From NCBI RefSeq assembly GCF_000759025.1, contig NZ_JPOS01000018.1, forward strand, positions 310,001 through 374,000: DNA of 64,000 bases, read 5' to 3'. The notes beneath the pieces are model-generated. The model did not search any database. It saw only the letters and a list, made by a program, of their open reading frames with translations, and had not been told where the DNA came from. Of the stretch, positions 35,841 through 44,748 are shown one piece after another (the first letter of the stretch is position 1; each line of letters starts with the position of its first letter). A program made the translations under genes and the position numbers. The DNA is from Phaeodactylibacter xiamenensis. GTDB lineage: Bacteria; Bacteroidota; Bacteroidia; Chitinophagales; Saprospiraceae.

Positions 35841-36887
35841 TTAGTCTTCGAAGCTACAGATGATGTTGCCATCTGCAGTGAGTACCACATCGTCCTCGTC
35901 CTCGTCATTATCGTTGCCATTTTCCACTTCTACCCAGTACTGAATGCTGCCATCAGGCAGGGTCAGTATTTCTGCATCATCGATGTGGTAGCCGGGGTAC
36001 TCCGCATTTAGAGTAGCCACTACTGCTGCGGGCAGGGAGGACGTACTGATATCGTCTCCTTCAAAGAGGAAGTTACCGTTGAGGTCGAAGTACAGGTCAA
36101 TGTCCTGACTGCCCATTTCGATTTCGACTTCAAGGATGTTGGTGTTGTTGCAGAACTCCTCAGTGTACGCTTCGTCAATGTGGTAGCCTGGGTAGTTGCT
36201 GTTGATGAACTCGGTCACGCTTGCAGGCAGGTTATTAACTTGGTCGTCATCGTCATCGTCGTCATCATCATTGCCGTTGTCATCGTCGTCGTCATCATCG
36301 TTACCATTGTCATCATCGTTACCATCATCGTCATTGCCATCGCTGTTTTCGCTGCATACGAAGATGCCATCGATAGAGAAGTAGACTTCCAGGTTATCGT
36401 ACAGTTCAACTTCGAAGAACTCGAGTCCGTACTCCACGTCGATGCTGACCTCGTCGATTGCCATACCCGGGAATTCGGCTTCCAGGTAGTCGAGTACTTC
36501 CTGTGGCAGGTCGCTGATGCTGATATAGGTATCGTCATCATCTGGACCTGAGCTGATGAGGCTGCCATTGGCATCAAAGAGCAGTTCGTATTCCAGGTTG
36601 AGGCTGTCGAGTTCTACACCAAAGCGTACATCGCCATTTTCCAGGTAGCGGTCCACATCGTCTACCTCCCAATTGGCGAAGTTGGCCTGAATATAATCCT
36701 GAGCGGCAGCGGGCAGATCGCTGTAGCTGGCGTCCACACCGTCATCGCATGGGCTGAAAACAGCATCTGGGTTAAAAACAGTACTAAAAGGGTTGCCACC
36801 GGGCGAGCTGTTGTCGTCAAGCAGGTTGCAGCTTCCAAGTGTGAGGGCGGTGATGAGCGCAAGGGCTCCAAACATTAAATTTTTCAT
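35841..36887 (-). CDS. Lipoprotein with four PepSY-like repeats and an Asp/Asn-rich linker
   Basis: This encodes 348 residues. The lipobox is LTLGSC (Cys about residue 20). Four repeats of the PepSY-like (DUF2874/beta-lactamase-inhibitor-like) type follow, each starting LPxxVxxxLxxxYPGxxIDxA or similar and ending in a D-x-N-G turn: about 52-108, 119-175, 215-272 and 280-345. Between repeats 2 and 3 is a low-complexity stretch of about 37 residues that is almost all Asp, Asn and Gly. Such proteins are periplasmic or surface-exposed; the acidic linker may bind calcium. The start at 36887 is chosen because it begins the signal peptide. It is probably transcribed alone. Confidence 0.85.
   Translation of the reverse strand: MKNLMFGALALITALTLGSCNLLDDNSSPGGNPFSTVFNPDAVFSPCDDGVDASYSDLPAAAQDYIQANFANWEVDDVDRYLENGDVRFGVELDSLNLEYELLFDANGSLISSGPDDDDTYISISDLPQEVLDYLEAEFPGMAIDEVSIDVEYGLEFFEVELYDNLEVYFSIDGIFVCSENSDGNDDDGNDDDNGNDDDDDDDNGNDDDDDDDDDQVNNLPASVTEFINSNYPGYHIDEAYTEEFCNNTNILEVEIEMGSQDIDLYFDLNGNFLFEGDDISTSSLPAAVVATLNAEYPGYHIDDAEILTLPDGSIQYWVEVENGNDNDEDEDDVVLTADGNIICSFED
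36241..36345. repeat. Asp/Asn codon repeat (GTC/ATC triplets)
   Basis: Imperfect triplet runs (GTCATC, GTTGCC on the plus strand) encode the Asp/Asn linker of the lipoprotein at 35841-36887. The low-complexity DNA could expand or contract by slippage in steps of three bases without breaking the frame. Confidence 0.75.
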
Positions 36888-37150
36888 AGCACAAATTAAG
36901 TTGATAAAGATTTGAATTTTGGTCGGGATTGTATTTCCCTTTTGATTACGATACAAAGATGCAGGCAGAAAAACACCCTCACAACTACAAAAAGAGTGAT
37001 TTGTCAAAACAATAAAAATGTATTTTTTGTGAACTAGATTCTAAAACCCTTCAAAATGATATTATATTATTTAATATTTTAATTTGTTAGTGTTTTTTGT
37101 CATAAGTGTAGTCGAAAAAATGCTCGATAATATTTAAATTTGACATAAAA

Positions 37151-37219
37151 AAAAGGGGCAAATGCCCCTTTTCTGTACAAAAAAAGAAAAATACCAGCCC
37201 GGCATTACCTCCAGGCTGG
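37151..37219 (-). terminator. Two hairpins after the Kelch protein gene
   Basis: CCAGCC/GGCTGG arms (37194-37219) and AAAAGGGGCA/TGCCCCTTTT arms (37151-37172) follow the stop of the minus-strand Kelch gene, each with T-rich sequence on the minus strand. The AT-rich 37020-37150 beyond them is the likely promoter region of the PepSY-like lipoprotein gene. Confidence 0.75.
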
Positions 37220-37228
37220 CTTGTTTTT

Positions 37229-38443
37229 CTACTGCTTAGTGATGCGTTTTACGGTACGCTCCTGCCCAATAGTCGCCTCAATAGTGTAAATGCCGGCAGG
37301 CAAAAAGTCGAGTGTCAGGTTGGGGAGTAGTTCCCTGGCACGATAAACTTCCTGCCCCTGATTGTTCAGTACGCGGACGAGGCCTTCTGTTTCGTTGGTC
37401 AGCCAGTTGAGCTGCACCTGGCTGGAAAACGGATTAGGGAAAGCTTCAAACAGTTCCGGCTGAGTGGGCAGCTCTTCGGGCGTATTGCTGATTTCTTCCA
37501 GCTGATAGCGGTAGTTATCGCTAGGGGAATAATTTAGTGTACCATTTACATTTGAGGGGCCGCCCAGCAGATAAACCCATCCATCAAGCAGGAAAGAGGC
37601 AGGGGCCCAGCGGGAAACGCCCGGGTGCGGCGGCAATTCTTCCCAAAGGTCCAACTCCGGCTCATAAGACCAGAACTCACCTTCTTCCATAGAAGTATGG
37701 TCTCCTCCGTCCCCACTCAGCACATAGCCTTTGCCGTTGTAGGAAAACTGAGTGCCGGCTACGCGCCCTTCAGCGGGCAGCGTGGCCACTTCAGTCCATT
37801 CTTCTGTTGCCGGGTCATACCGATACCATTGGTTGGAGATAAAGTTGTCGCCATGCCCAAAGCCGGTATAGATATAGTCGCCCAGCCCAAATTGAAAAGG
37901 GTGGTGCCTGCGTGCACCAGGGAAGCTAGGCTTCTGGCTCCAGCTGTCTGTAGCCATGTCATATTCCCACCAGTCCCGGAGGTTGCCATTGGCCGAACCA
38001 CCCATGCCTACAAATATCTTATCGTTGTGCGCAATAAATGCCGGATGTATTCTGGCCTGGCAGGGGCATGGTGCCAGCTCCGTCCATTCACCGGTTTGAG
38101 GATCGAAGACCCAAAGGTCGCGCATGTAGGATGAACCGCTAAATCCAAATCCAAAGTAGGCTTTACCGTCCCAGGTATCGCCAATGCCAAAGCCCCGGAA
38201 CCCACCGGGAAAGTCATCCAGCTCTGTCCAGGTGTCGGCTTCGGGGTCATACTGAAAGAAAATATCCAGGTAGCTGAATTCATCCGCGCCGGCAACAAGA
38301 TATCCTTTACCATCCAGCGCAAAGGCATAAGAGTGGTCTGTCACCAGGTTGTTTGGTAAGGGAGCTATGGTGTCCCATTCCGACTGAGCCAACAGTAGGA
38401 AGGGCGAAACAAATAGGGCAATAAATAAGTAGAGTGGTTTCAT
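37229..38443 (-). CDS. Secreted Kelch-repeat protein with type IX sorting domain
   Basis: This encodes 404 residues. After a signal peptide (ending FLLLAQ) come about six Kelch-type repeats with the typical pattern Y..D...W..L...P, for example FQYDPEADTWTELDDFPG, WYRYDPATEEWTEVATLP and WSYEPELDLWEELPPHPG, predicting a beta-propeller. The C-terminal 75 or so residues (from about 330, LFEAFPNPFSSQVQL to RTVKRITKQ) form a type A sorting domain for the type IX secretion system. The propeller probably binds a ligand at the cell surface; the partner is unknown. Confidence 0.9.
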   Translation of the reverse strand: MKPLYLFIALFVSPFLLLAQSEWDTIAPLPNNLVTDHSYAFALDGKGYLVAGADEFSYLDIFFQYDPEADTWTELDDFPGGFRGFGIGDTWDGKAYFGFGFSGSSYMRDLWVFDPQTGEWTELAPCPCQARIHPAFIAHNDKIFVGMGGSANGNLRDWWEYDMATDSWSQKPSFPGARRHHPFQFGLGDYIYTGFGHGDNFISNQWYRYDPATEEWTEVATLPAEGRVAGTQFSYNGKGYVLSGDGGDHTSMEEGEFWSYEPELDLWEELPPHPGVSRWAPASFLLDGWVYLLGGPSNVNGTLNYSPSDNYRYQLEEISNTPEELPTQPELFEAFPNPFSSQVQLNWLTNETEGLVRVLNNQGQEVYRARELLPNLTLDFLPAGIYTIEATIGQERTVKRITKQ

Positions 38444-38515
38444 TTTGTTGAGATGATTATTAGGTCAATTAATAGGTGTGCCTCGGAATAAGGTGTTGCT
38501 CAGGTTGGTTGTCCC

Positions 38516-38647
38516 GATTGAAATCAATCAGGCATAAAGCGCCGATTGGTAAACAAGAGACACTAAAATGCCATTTTGGTTGAGGAAATCAAACGAAAAC
38601 ATTCTGATTGGTCGGCTACAGGTCAGGCTAAGTACAGGTCAGGCTAA
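38516..38647. promoter_or_regulatory. Inverted and direct repeats upstream of the mevalonate-pathway gene
   Basis: GATTG and CAATC arms (38516-38529) are followed by two exact copies of TACAGGTCAGGCTAA (38617-38631 and 38633-38647), 16 bp apart. They lie 49-180 bp before the promoter element at 38696 and could be regulator-binding sites. Confidence 0.4.
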
Positions 38648-38695
38648 ATTTCCAGTATCTCCTCTCCGACTTTCTTATCGTAAGGGTTTAAACCT

Positions 38696-38703
38696 TACTT
38701 TTG
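38696..38703 (+). promoter_or_regulatory. TACTTTTG promoter -7 element
   Basis: TACTTTTG fits TAnnTTTG and is 20 bp before the ATG at 38724, which rules out longer in-frame starts. Confidence 0.6.
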
Positions 38704-38723
38704 TGAGACCCAAAACGCAACGC

Positions 38724-39815
38724 ATGTCAATGGATTATAAAAACCCAAAATTGGTACTCGAAACGGCCAAGGTTCAGCCTGGGCGTAGTGTATGGCGCAG
38801 CCCTTCCAACCTCGCCATCGTCAAGTACTGGGGAAAGCACGGGCGGCAGTTGCCGCGCAACCCTTCCATCAGTTTCACCCTGGACCGCGCCTATACCGAG
38901 ACGGAGGTAGCCTATGCGCCCAAAAAGGGTGCGGACCGGGGTATCGCTCTTGATTTCTACTTTGATGGAAGCCCCAACGAAGCTTTCGCCAAAAAAGTCA
39001 AAGCGTTCCTGGAAAGCATCACGGAGATTTTTCCCTTTCTGAACCAGCTGGATTGGACGATACGTTCCACGAATTCCTTTCCTCATTCTTCAGGTATTGC
39101 CTCTTCAGCATCAAGTATGAGTGCTTTGGCCCTGTGCCTGTGTACCATAGAGGATGAACTCTTCGGCACGCTCAGTGACGATGACACCTTTCGGCAAAAA
39201 GCCTCCTATGTAGCCCGCCTGGGCTCCGGCAGTGCCAGCCGCTCGGTATACGCAGGGCTGGCCTTGTGGGGGGAAATGGGCGAAGTGCCTGGGTCTTCTG
39301 ACTTGTACGCCATCCCTATGGCCAATCAGGTGCATGAGGTGTTCAAGACCTACCACGATGCCATCCTGATTGTGAGCAAAGGAGAGAAATCAGTGTCAAG
39401 CCGGGCCGGGCACGGCCTGATGGAAAGCAATATCTACGCCACCAACCGCTATCAGCAGGCTCGTCAGCACATGCACGACCTGCTAAGCGCCCTCCGTACG
39501 GGCGATGAGGACCATTTTGGGCGCATTCTGGAGAGCGAGGCGCTCACCCTGCACGCTCTCATGATGGCCTCCAACCCACCTTACATCCTGATGCAACCTC
39601 ATACCATTACACTTATTAATAAGGTGCAGGCGTACCGAAAGGAAACGGGGCATCCGCTGTACTTCAGCCTGGATGCCGGGCCGAACCTGCATTTGTTCTT
39701 CCCGGACCGAATAAAGGAAGAAGTTGAAAACTTTATCCATGCCGAATTGGTACCATACTGTGAAGACGGGCGCTGGATTGCTGATAAGGTCGGTAAAGGC
39801 CCGCTTCAGCTCTGA
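38724..39815 (+). CDS. Diphosphomevalonate decarboxylase family protein
   Basis: This encodes 363 residues of the GHMP superfamily. It is expected to decarboxylate diphosphomevalonate (or a related mevalonate phosphate) to isopentenyl diphosphate. The signature SPSNLAIVKYWGKHG and NPSISFTLD lie near residues 30-55, the ATP loop is [19 protein letters not shown] (about 118-136), GSGSASRSVYAGLALW follows, and the C-terminal catalytic region is YFSLDAGPNLHLFFP. The start follows the promoter element. The finding implies that this organism makes isoprenoids through mevalonate. Confidence 0.9.
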   Translation: MSMDYKNPKLVLETAKVQPGRSVWRSPSNLAIVKYWGKHGRQLPRNPSISFTLDRAYTETEVAYAPKKGADRGIALDFYFDGSPNEAFAKKVKAFLESITEIFPFLNQLDWTIRSTNSFPHSSGIASSASSMSALALCLCTIEDELFGTLSDDDTFRQKASYVARLGSGSASRSVYAGLALWGEMGEVPGSSDLYAIPMANQVHEVFKTYHDAILIVSKGEKSVSSRAGHGLMESNIYATNRYQQARQHMHDLLSALRTGDEDHFGRILESEALTLHALMMASNPPYILMQPHTITLINKVQAYRKETGHPLYFSLDAGPNLHLFFPDRIKEEVENFIHAELVPYCEDGRWIADKVGKGPLQL

Positions 39816-39840
39816 TTTTCGTCAATTAAAAGTAAAAACC

Positions 39841-40365
39841 ATGCGTTTTTTTTCCGTAATCATTGGAGTGCTGATGCTGGGCCGCCCGGGCTGTACACAA
39901 CCGCCGGAGGACCGCCCGCCAGTAGGCAATCCGAAGTTTGATGAGACGATCAGCAGCATGCTGAGCTTTACGGTCCCAATAATTGGCGTTCAGGAGGTTA
40001 GGGATATTCAGGATGAAGTTTATATCTTTGACGCTCGAAACCGGGAAGAATATGAGGTGAGCCATATTGAGGGCGCCCGTTTTCTCGGCTATAAAAATTT
40101 AGACGAACAAGCACTCAACGGAGTGCCCAAAGATAGCACGGTGGTACTGTACTGTTCTATTGGTTACCGCAGCGAAAAAGTGGCGGAACAGCTCCGGGAG
40201 CGGGGCTTTACCAAGGTTTATAATTTGTACGGCAGTATTTTCGAGTGGGTGAATCAGGGATACCCCGTTGTGGATACCACCGGCGAACAAACCAAAAAAG
40301 TCCATACCTACAATGCTAAATGGGGCAAGTGGGTGGACAAAAAACAGGCTGAAAAAGTCTGGTAA
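39841..40365 (+). CDS. Rhodanese-like lipoprotein
   Basis: This encodes 174 residues. The signal peptide ends in the lipobox LMLGRPGC (Cys about 19), though Pro just before the Gly-Cys is unusual. The rhodanese domain (about 50-150) carries IFDARNREEYEVSHIEGA and the active-site loop YCSIGYRSE with Cys at residue 105, so it could transfer sulfur or act as a phosphatase-like sulfur carrier in the envelope. It lies between the mevalonate gene (25-bp gap) and the palmitoyltransferase-like gene (22-bp gap), probably in one operon. Confidence 0.85.
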   Translation: MRFFSVIIGVLMLGRPGCTQPPEDRPPVGNPKFDETISSMLSFTVPIIGVQEVRDIQDEVYIFDARNREEYEVSHIEGARFLGYKNLDEQALNGVPKDSTVVLYCSIGYRSEKVAEQLRERGFTKVYNLYGSIFEWVNQGYPVVDTTGEQTKKVHTYNAKWGKWVDKKQAEKVW

Positions 40366-40387
40366 TCATCATCAAATCAAATTCTTT

Positions 40388-41635
40388 ATGGATTTATTTG
40401 CAAAGTTTTTGGAAGACAGAGGGCCGCTGGGCAAGTGGTCCCGTACGGCGCACGGTTATTATACCTTCCCAAAGCTCGAGGGCGAGCTGGGCAGCCGTAT
40501 GCAATTCCAGGGCAAAGAAAAAATCGTTTGGAGCGTTAATAATTACCTGGGGCTGGGCAACCACCCGGAAATCCGAAAAGTGGACGAAGAGGCCAGCCGC
40601 GACTGGGGCCTGGCTTACCCGATGGGCTCCCGCATGATGTCGGGCGAGACTTCCTACCACGAAAAACTGGAGCAGGACCTGGCAGAATTTGTTGACAAGG
40701 AGGAAGTCCTTCTGCTCAACTTCGGCTACCAGGGTATCATGTCCATCGTAGACTCCCTGTTGACGCGCAAGGATATCGTGGTGTACGACAAAGACTGCCA
40801 CGCTTGTATCTACGATGGCATTCGCATGCACATCGGCAAGCGGCTGCCTTTTGAGCACAATGATATTGAAAGCTTCGAGAAGCAAATCAAGAAGGCGAAG
40901 ATCTTCCAGGAGCAAACCGGCGGCGGTATCCTCGTGATCACAGAGGGCGTATTCGGTATGCGCGGCGATCAGGGTATCCTGAAGGAAATCGTTGCCTTCA
41001 AAAAAGAGTACGGCTTCCGTATGCTGGTAGATGATGCGCACGGTTTCGGTACCCTCGGTGCCACTGGTGCCGGTGCGGGTGAAGAGCAGGGTGTGCAGGA
41101 TGACATCGACCTGTACTTCAGCACATTCGCGAAGTCTATGGCCAGTATCGGTGCCTTTGTAGGTGGCGATAGCGAAGTGATTGAGTTCCTGCGCTACAAC
41201 CTGCGTTCTCAGATTTTTGCGAAGTCGCTGCCGATGCCATTAACCATCGGTAATATCAAGCGCCTCGAGATGCTGCGCACCCGACCGGAGTTCAAAGATA
41301 AGCTCTGGGAAAATGCCAACAACCTGCAGAAAGGCCTGCGCGACCGCGGCTTCGACTTGGGCAATACGTCCAGCTGTGTGACGCCGGTCTACATGCATGG
41401 TTCTGTGGAAGAAGCGATGGTGCTGGTGAAAGACCTGCGCGATAACTACGACATCTTCTGTTCCGTGGTCGTGTACCCCGTGATTCCGAAAGGAATGATC
41501 CTGCTGCGCCTCATTCCGACGGCAGCGCACAACCAGGACGATATTGATCAGACTATTGAAGCCTTTACCGCGATTTCTGAGAAGCTGAAGTCCGGTGCTT
41601 ACGCCAAGCAGGCCGAGCTGATCAAGCCTGAGTAA
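40388..41635 (+). CDS. Alpha-oxoamine synthase family enzyme (serine/cysteate palmitoyltransferase-like)
   Basis: This encodes 415 residues, a PLP enzyme that condenses an amino acid with an acyl-CoA. The PLP Lys is K249 in STFAKSMASIGAF, and VDDAHGFGTLGATGAG, NFGYQGIMS and DKDCHACIYDG are family landmarks. The pattern is closer to serine palmitoyltransferase of Bacteroidota than to KBL or BioF. It would start synthesis of sphingolipids, or of capnine-type sulfonolipids if it uses cysteate; sequence alone cannot tell these apart. The likely operon is diphosphomevalonate decarboxylase, rhodanese lipoprotein and this gene. A terminator follows. Confidence 0.87.
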   Translation: MDLFAKFLEDRGPLGKWSRTAHGYYTFPKLEGELGSRMQFQGKEKIVWSVNNYLGLGNHPEIRKVDEEASRDWGLAYPMGSRMMSGETSYHEKLEQDLAEFVDKEEVLLLNFGYQGIMSIVDSLLTRKDIVVYDKDCHACIYDGIRMHIGKRLPFEHNDIESFEKQIKKAKIFQEQTGGGILVITEGVFGMRGDQGILKEIVAFKKEYGFRMLVDDAHGFGTLGATGAGAGEEQGVQDDIDLYFSTFAKSMASIGAFVGGDSEVIEFLRYNLRSQIFAKSLPMPLTIGNIKRLEMLRTRPEFKDKLWENANNLQKGLRDRGFDLGNTSSCVTPVYMHGSVEEAMVLVKDLRDNYDIFCSVVVYPVIPKGMILLRLIPTAAHNQDDIDQTIEAFTAISEKLKSGAYAKQAELIKPE

Positions 41636-41663
41636 GGAAGACAGTAATTTTACTACATATTTT

Positions 41664-41695
41664 CGAATGGCCGCCTGTGATGGGCTGGCCATTCG
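41664..41695. terminator. Terminator after the palmitoyltransferase-like gene
   Basis: CGAATGGCC (41664-41672) pairs with GGCCATTCG (41687-41695), followed by TCTTTTG. Confidence 0.8.
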
Positions 41696-41838
41696 TCTTT
41701 TGTTGCCATTTCAAGTTTATTCCCTTAAATTGAGATAGCCACAAAAGCAGGGCAAATCTACAACTGAGCAGGTCCAATTAGCCTGGAAGAAGGGCTGGTG
41801 CTGGATATGAAGCGCTTACTAAGGCTTTAGATCAGGCC

Positions 41839-42747
41839 CTAGCATTTCCCCATCACCTGCTCCCGGTAGGCTTTTGGCGACAGCCCGTATTTGCGCTTGA
41901 AGACCCGGTTGAAGTACGACCCGCTGTTGAAACCAGCAGAAAGATAGACGTCCTGTACCTTTCGGGTAGGGTCTTCCAGCATACGACGCGCCAGTTTTAT
42001 CCGCTCATTGTTGATGAACTCCACTGGCGTGACCCCGAAGTGGTCTTTGAACACCCGGTAAAAGTTGGATTCGCTCATGTAGACTTTCTGGCTGATTTGT
42101 TCCACGGTCAGTGACTCCCCCAGGTGCTCGCGTATAAACCTTATGGCGAAGGACAAGCGGTTGTTGTCATCTACCTGCCCCTGCTCAATGTAGTTGGCCC
42201 GTGCTTCCGCCTGTAGTATCCGTACAATCAGCTCCTGTAGCATCAGATTGGCAAACAGGTCTTTGGACGGGTGGTCTTCCGTACATAGGAACAGCAGTCG
42301 CTGAATGATTTGCTTGATCGCCACCGTATTCGTAAAATGGAAACTGCTGGGGGTGAAAGCCCATTCTTCCCCATCCCCCTTAGGTGCTGACTCGTTGAGG
42401 GACTGAATGGTTTTCCGGATTTGATCCTCCGAAAGTGTCATAGCCAGGCAATGCGTGGGGTTGTCAATTTCGGCTTCCGGAAAATTGATGCACATGGTCT
42501 CATCTGCCGGCAGTAGCAGCGACTCGCCGGGCAGGAATTCAAAGGACGGTTGCTCCCGCAGTTTCATTACCTTTTTACCTCGGATCATACTGGCAAAAAC
42601 CGGCTGGTGGAACTTCAGCAATACCTCTTCGGCTTGCTGATGGGTTTCAAAAACATTGACTTCAGCTTGTTCCATGGTGAAGGAAGTCTTGTTCTCTACC
42701 AACGTATCGAGGCGGCGGTACAAGGAGAAGTTTTGAGGTAACTGCAT
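41839..42747 (-). CDS. AraC-family transcriptional regulator
   Basis: This encodes 302 residues. The N-terminal half (about 20-130) resembles the AraC_N ligand or dimerisation domain. The C-terminal AraC HTH (about 195-300) has both helix-turn-helix units, with the first at LTVEQISQKVYMSESNFYRVFKDHFG and the second ending in GFNSGSYFNRVFKRKYGLSPKAYR. It is divergent from aldB with a 389-bp regulatory gap, so it most likely controls aldB and the DUF779 gene in response to an aldehyde or alcohol. This assignment is inferred from the layout. Confidence 0.9.
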   Translation of the reverse strand: MQLPQNFSLYRRLDTLVENKTSFTMEQAEVNVFETHQQAEEVLLKFHQPVFASMIRGKKVMKLREQPSFEFLPGESLLLPADETMCINFPEAEIDNPTHCLAMTLSEDQIRKTIQSLNESAPKGDGEEWAFTPSSFHFTNTVAIKQIIQRLLFLCTEDHPSKDLFANLMLQELIVRILQAEARANYIEQGQVDDNNRLSFAIRFIREHLGESLTVEQISQKVYMSESNFYRVFKDHFGVTPVEFINNERIKLARRMLEDPTRKVQDVYLSAGFNSGSYFNRVFKRKYGLSPKAYREQVMGKC

Positions 42748-43136
42748 ACTAAGTCGCTGTTTTTATGCTGGGGAAGAGGTATTTTTCTAGTTTCAGCAGC
42801 CTAAGTAATTTCGCCGCCGTTATTTCCGAAGTAAATTTTTTATCCTCCCTGATCTTCTTCAAATATCCTATTCATAACCGGACATACCAAATAAAATTAC
42901 GATTTAGGCGGTATATCATACCTTCTTTGCTAGGATAGTACAAGTTTGTGAGAGAATACGTCAAACTTACGGAGGAAAACCCTCATAATTTTGCTTTCAG
43001 GAAGTTGTTCCGTAAAAAAATTCCGGAATAGCTGTAAGGTTGAAAATTTGAATTCGACAAACCGGCGTTGCTCCGGAAAATGCATGGTTCGATTTTGAAT
43101 TCAGGTATTACAAAAACAGAAAATGAAATTAAAATT
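42748..43136. promoter_or_regulatory. Divergent regulatory region between the AraC gene and aldB
   Basis: This 389-bp gap holds a TAATTTTG -7 element at 42986-42993 reading toward aldB, an inverted repeat GGTAT-ATC-ATACC at 42910-42922 and a palindrome TTCCGGAA at 43021-43028, all plausible regulator-binding sites. No gene is visible. Confidence 0.45.
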
Positions 43137-44660
43137 ATGAGTAGTGCATCCACTATTGCTCAGGATAAACTGAGCCCGCCAAAGTTTAAAGCGCAATACG
43201 ATAACTTCATAGGAGGCAAATGGACGGCCCCTGTAAAAGGAGAATACTTCGAAAACACCTCACCGGTAGATGGCAACACCTTTACTAAGGTTGCCCGTTC
43301 CACGGCAGAAGACATTGAGCTGGCACTTGATGCTGCCTGGGCAGCTGCTCCAGCCTGGAACACTTCTGCTGCTGCTTACCGATCCGGCCTTTTGCTCAAA
43401 ATCGCTGATGTGATGGAGCAAAACCTGGAAACGCTCGCCCGCGTGGAAACCTGGGACAACGGAAAGCCACTCCGTGAAACGATGGCTGCGGACATGCCTC
43501 TGGCTGTTGACCACTTCCGCTACTTTGCCGGAGTCATCCGGGCAGAGGAAGGCAGTATGAGCGAGCTCGACGCTAATACGGTTTGTATCAACGTAGAGGA
43601 GCCCCTCGGAGTAGTCGGACAGATCATCCCCTGGAATTTCCCCATCCTGATGGCGGCCTGGAAACTGGCCCCTGCACTTGCTGCCGGCAACTGTGTGGTG
43701 CTGAAGCCTGCCGAGCAGACTCCGGTCGGTATTCTGGTAATGATGGAAATGATTCAGGATATCCTGCCAGCTGGTGTGCTCAACATCGTGAGCGGCTTTG
43801 GTATCGAAGCCGGCAAGCCTCTGGCATCTAACCCCCGCATCAACAAAGTGGCCTTTACGGGAGAAACCACCACGGGGCAGTTGATTATGCAGTACGCATC
43901 CAAGAATATCATCCCGGTTACCCTGGAGCTGGGTGGCAAGTCGCCCAACATTTTCTTCAAGAGCATCATGGATGCCGACGATGAGTTCTTTGACAAATGC
44001 CTGGAAGGTGCCGTTATGTTCGCCCTCAATCAGGGTGAGGTCTGTACCTGCCCGTCCCGTTTGCTGGTGGAAGAAAGCATTTTTGACGCTTTCATCGAGC
44101 GGGTCGTGGAGCGCACTAAGGCTATCAAACTGGGGCACCCGCTTGACCCATCCACTATGATGGGCGCACAAGCTTCAAGCGATCAGTACGAGAAGATCCT
44201 CAACTACATTGAAATCGGAAAAGAGGAAGGCGCAGAAGTACTCTGCGGAGGCGAAGCGGCTTACAACGAAGGGCTGCAGGGCGGCTACTACATCATGCCA
44301 ACCATCCTGAAAGGCAATAACAAAATGCGGGTATTCCAGGAAGAAATCTTTGGGCCTGTGGTTTGTGTGACCACCTTCAAGGACGAAGCGGAGGCGATCG
44401 AGATTGCCAATGATACGCTCTACGGGCTGGGCGCTGGTGTCTGGACACGTGATATGCATCAGGCTTATCAGATTTCCCGTGCTGTGGAAGCAGGACGCGT
44501 ATGGGTGAACAACTACCACGCTTATCCGGCTCACGCCCCGTTCGGCGGCTACAAAAAGTCAGGTATTGGCCGGGAGACGCACAAGATGATGCTCGCCCAC
44601 TACCGTCAGACTAAGAATATGCTGATCTCCTATGACAAGAAAGCCCTTGGCTTCTTTTAG
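43137..44660 (+). CDS. aldB: Aldehyde dehydrogenase, AldB-like
   Basis: This encodes 507 residues that follow E. coli AldB closely by eye. It oxidises acetaldehyde or a similar aldehyde with NAD(P). Landmarks are [17 protein letters not shown] near the start, [30 protein letters not shown], the Glu in [12 protein letters not shown], and the catalytic Cys near residue 303 in [11 protein letters not shown], a signature of the AldB group. The ending [17 protein letters not shown] fits too. The ATG at 43137 is chosen by alignment to AldB and because an upstream TTG lies too close to the promoter. DUF779 follows after a terminator. Confidence 0.93.
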   Translation: MSSASTIAQDKLSPPKFKAQYDNFIGGKWTAPVKGEYFENTSPVDGNTFTKVARSTAEDIELALDAAWAAAPAWNTSAAAYRSGLLLKIADVMEQNLETLARVETWDNGKPLRETMAADMPLAVDHFRYFAGVIRAEEGSMSELDANTVCINVEEPLGVVGQIIPWNFPILMAAWKLAPALAAGNCVVLKPAEQTPVGILVMMEMIQDILPAGVLNIVSGFGIEAGKPLASNPRINKVAFTGETTTGQLIMQYASKNIIPVTLELGGKSPNIFFKSIMDADDEFFDKCLEGAVMFALNQGEVCTCPSRLLVEESIFDAFIERVVERTKAIKLGHPLDPSTMMGAQASSDQYEKILNYIEIGKEEGAEVLCGGEAAYNEGLQGGYYIMPTILKGNNKMRVFQEEIFGPVVCVTTFKDEAEAIEIANDTLYGLGAGVWTRDMHQAYQISRAVEAGRVWVNNYHAYPAHAPFGGYKKSGIGRETHKMMLAHYRQTKNMLISYDKKALGFF

Positions 44661-44682
44661 GACGTAAATCAATAAAACTAGA

Positions 44683-44722
44683 GCAGGCTTACCAGGCATT
44701 CGTGTATGGTGAGCCTGTCTTT
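44683..44722 (+). terminator. Terminator or attenuator between aldB and the DUF779 gene
   Basis: CAGGCT(t)ACCA pairs with TGGT(g)AGCCTG, followed by TCTTTTTTT. It lies between the two genes, so it should lower but need not abolish DUF779 expression. Confidence 0.75.
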
Positions 44723-44748
44723 TTTTCCTAACCAGAAAAGCTAAAGAA

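Noticed and set aside
36241-36345. Repetitive triplets taken as a possible CRISPR or iteron array
   Set aside because: The repeat unit is only 3 bp and lies in frame in a lipoprotein gene, encoding the Asp/Asn linker.
43299-43307. Partial parS-like GTTCCACGG in aldB
   Set aside because: Only one half of the palindrome matches, so ParB binding is not expected.
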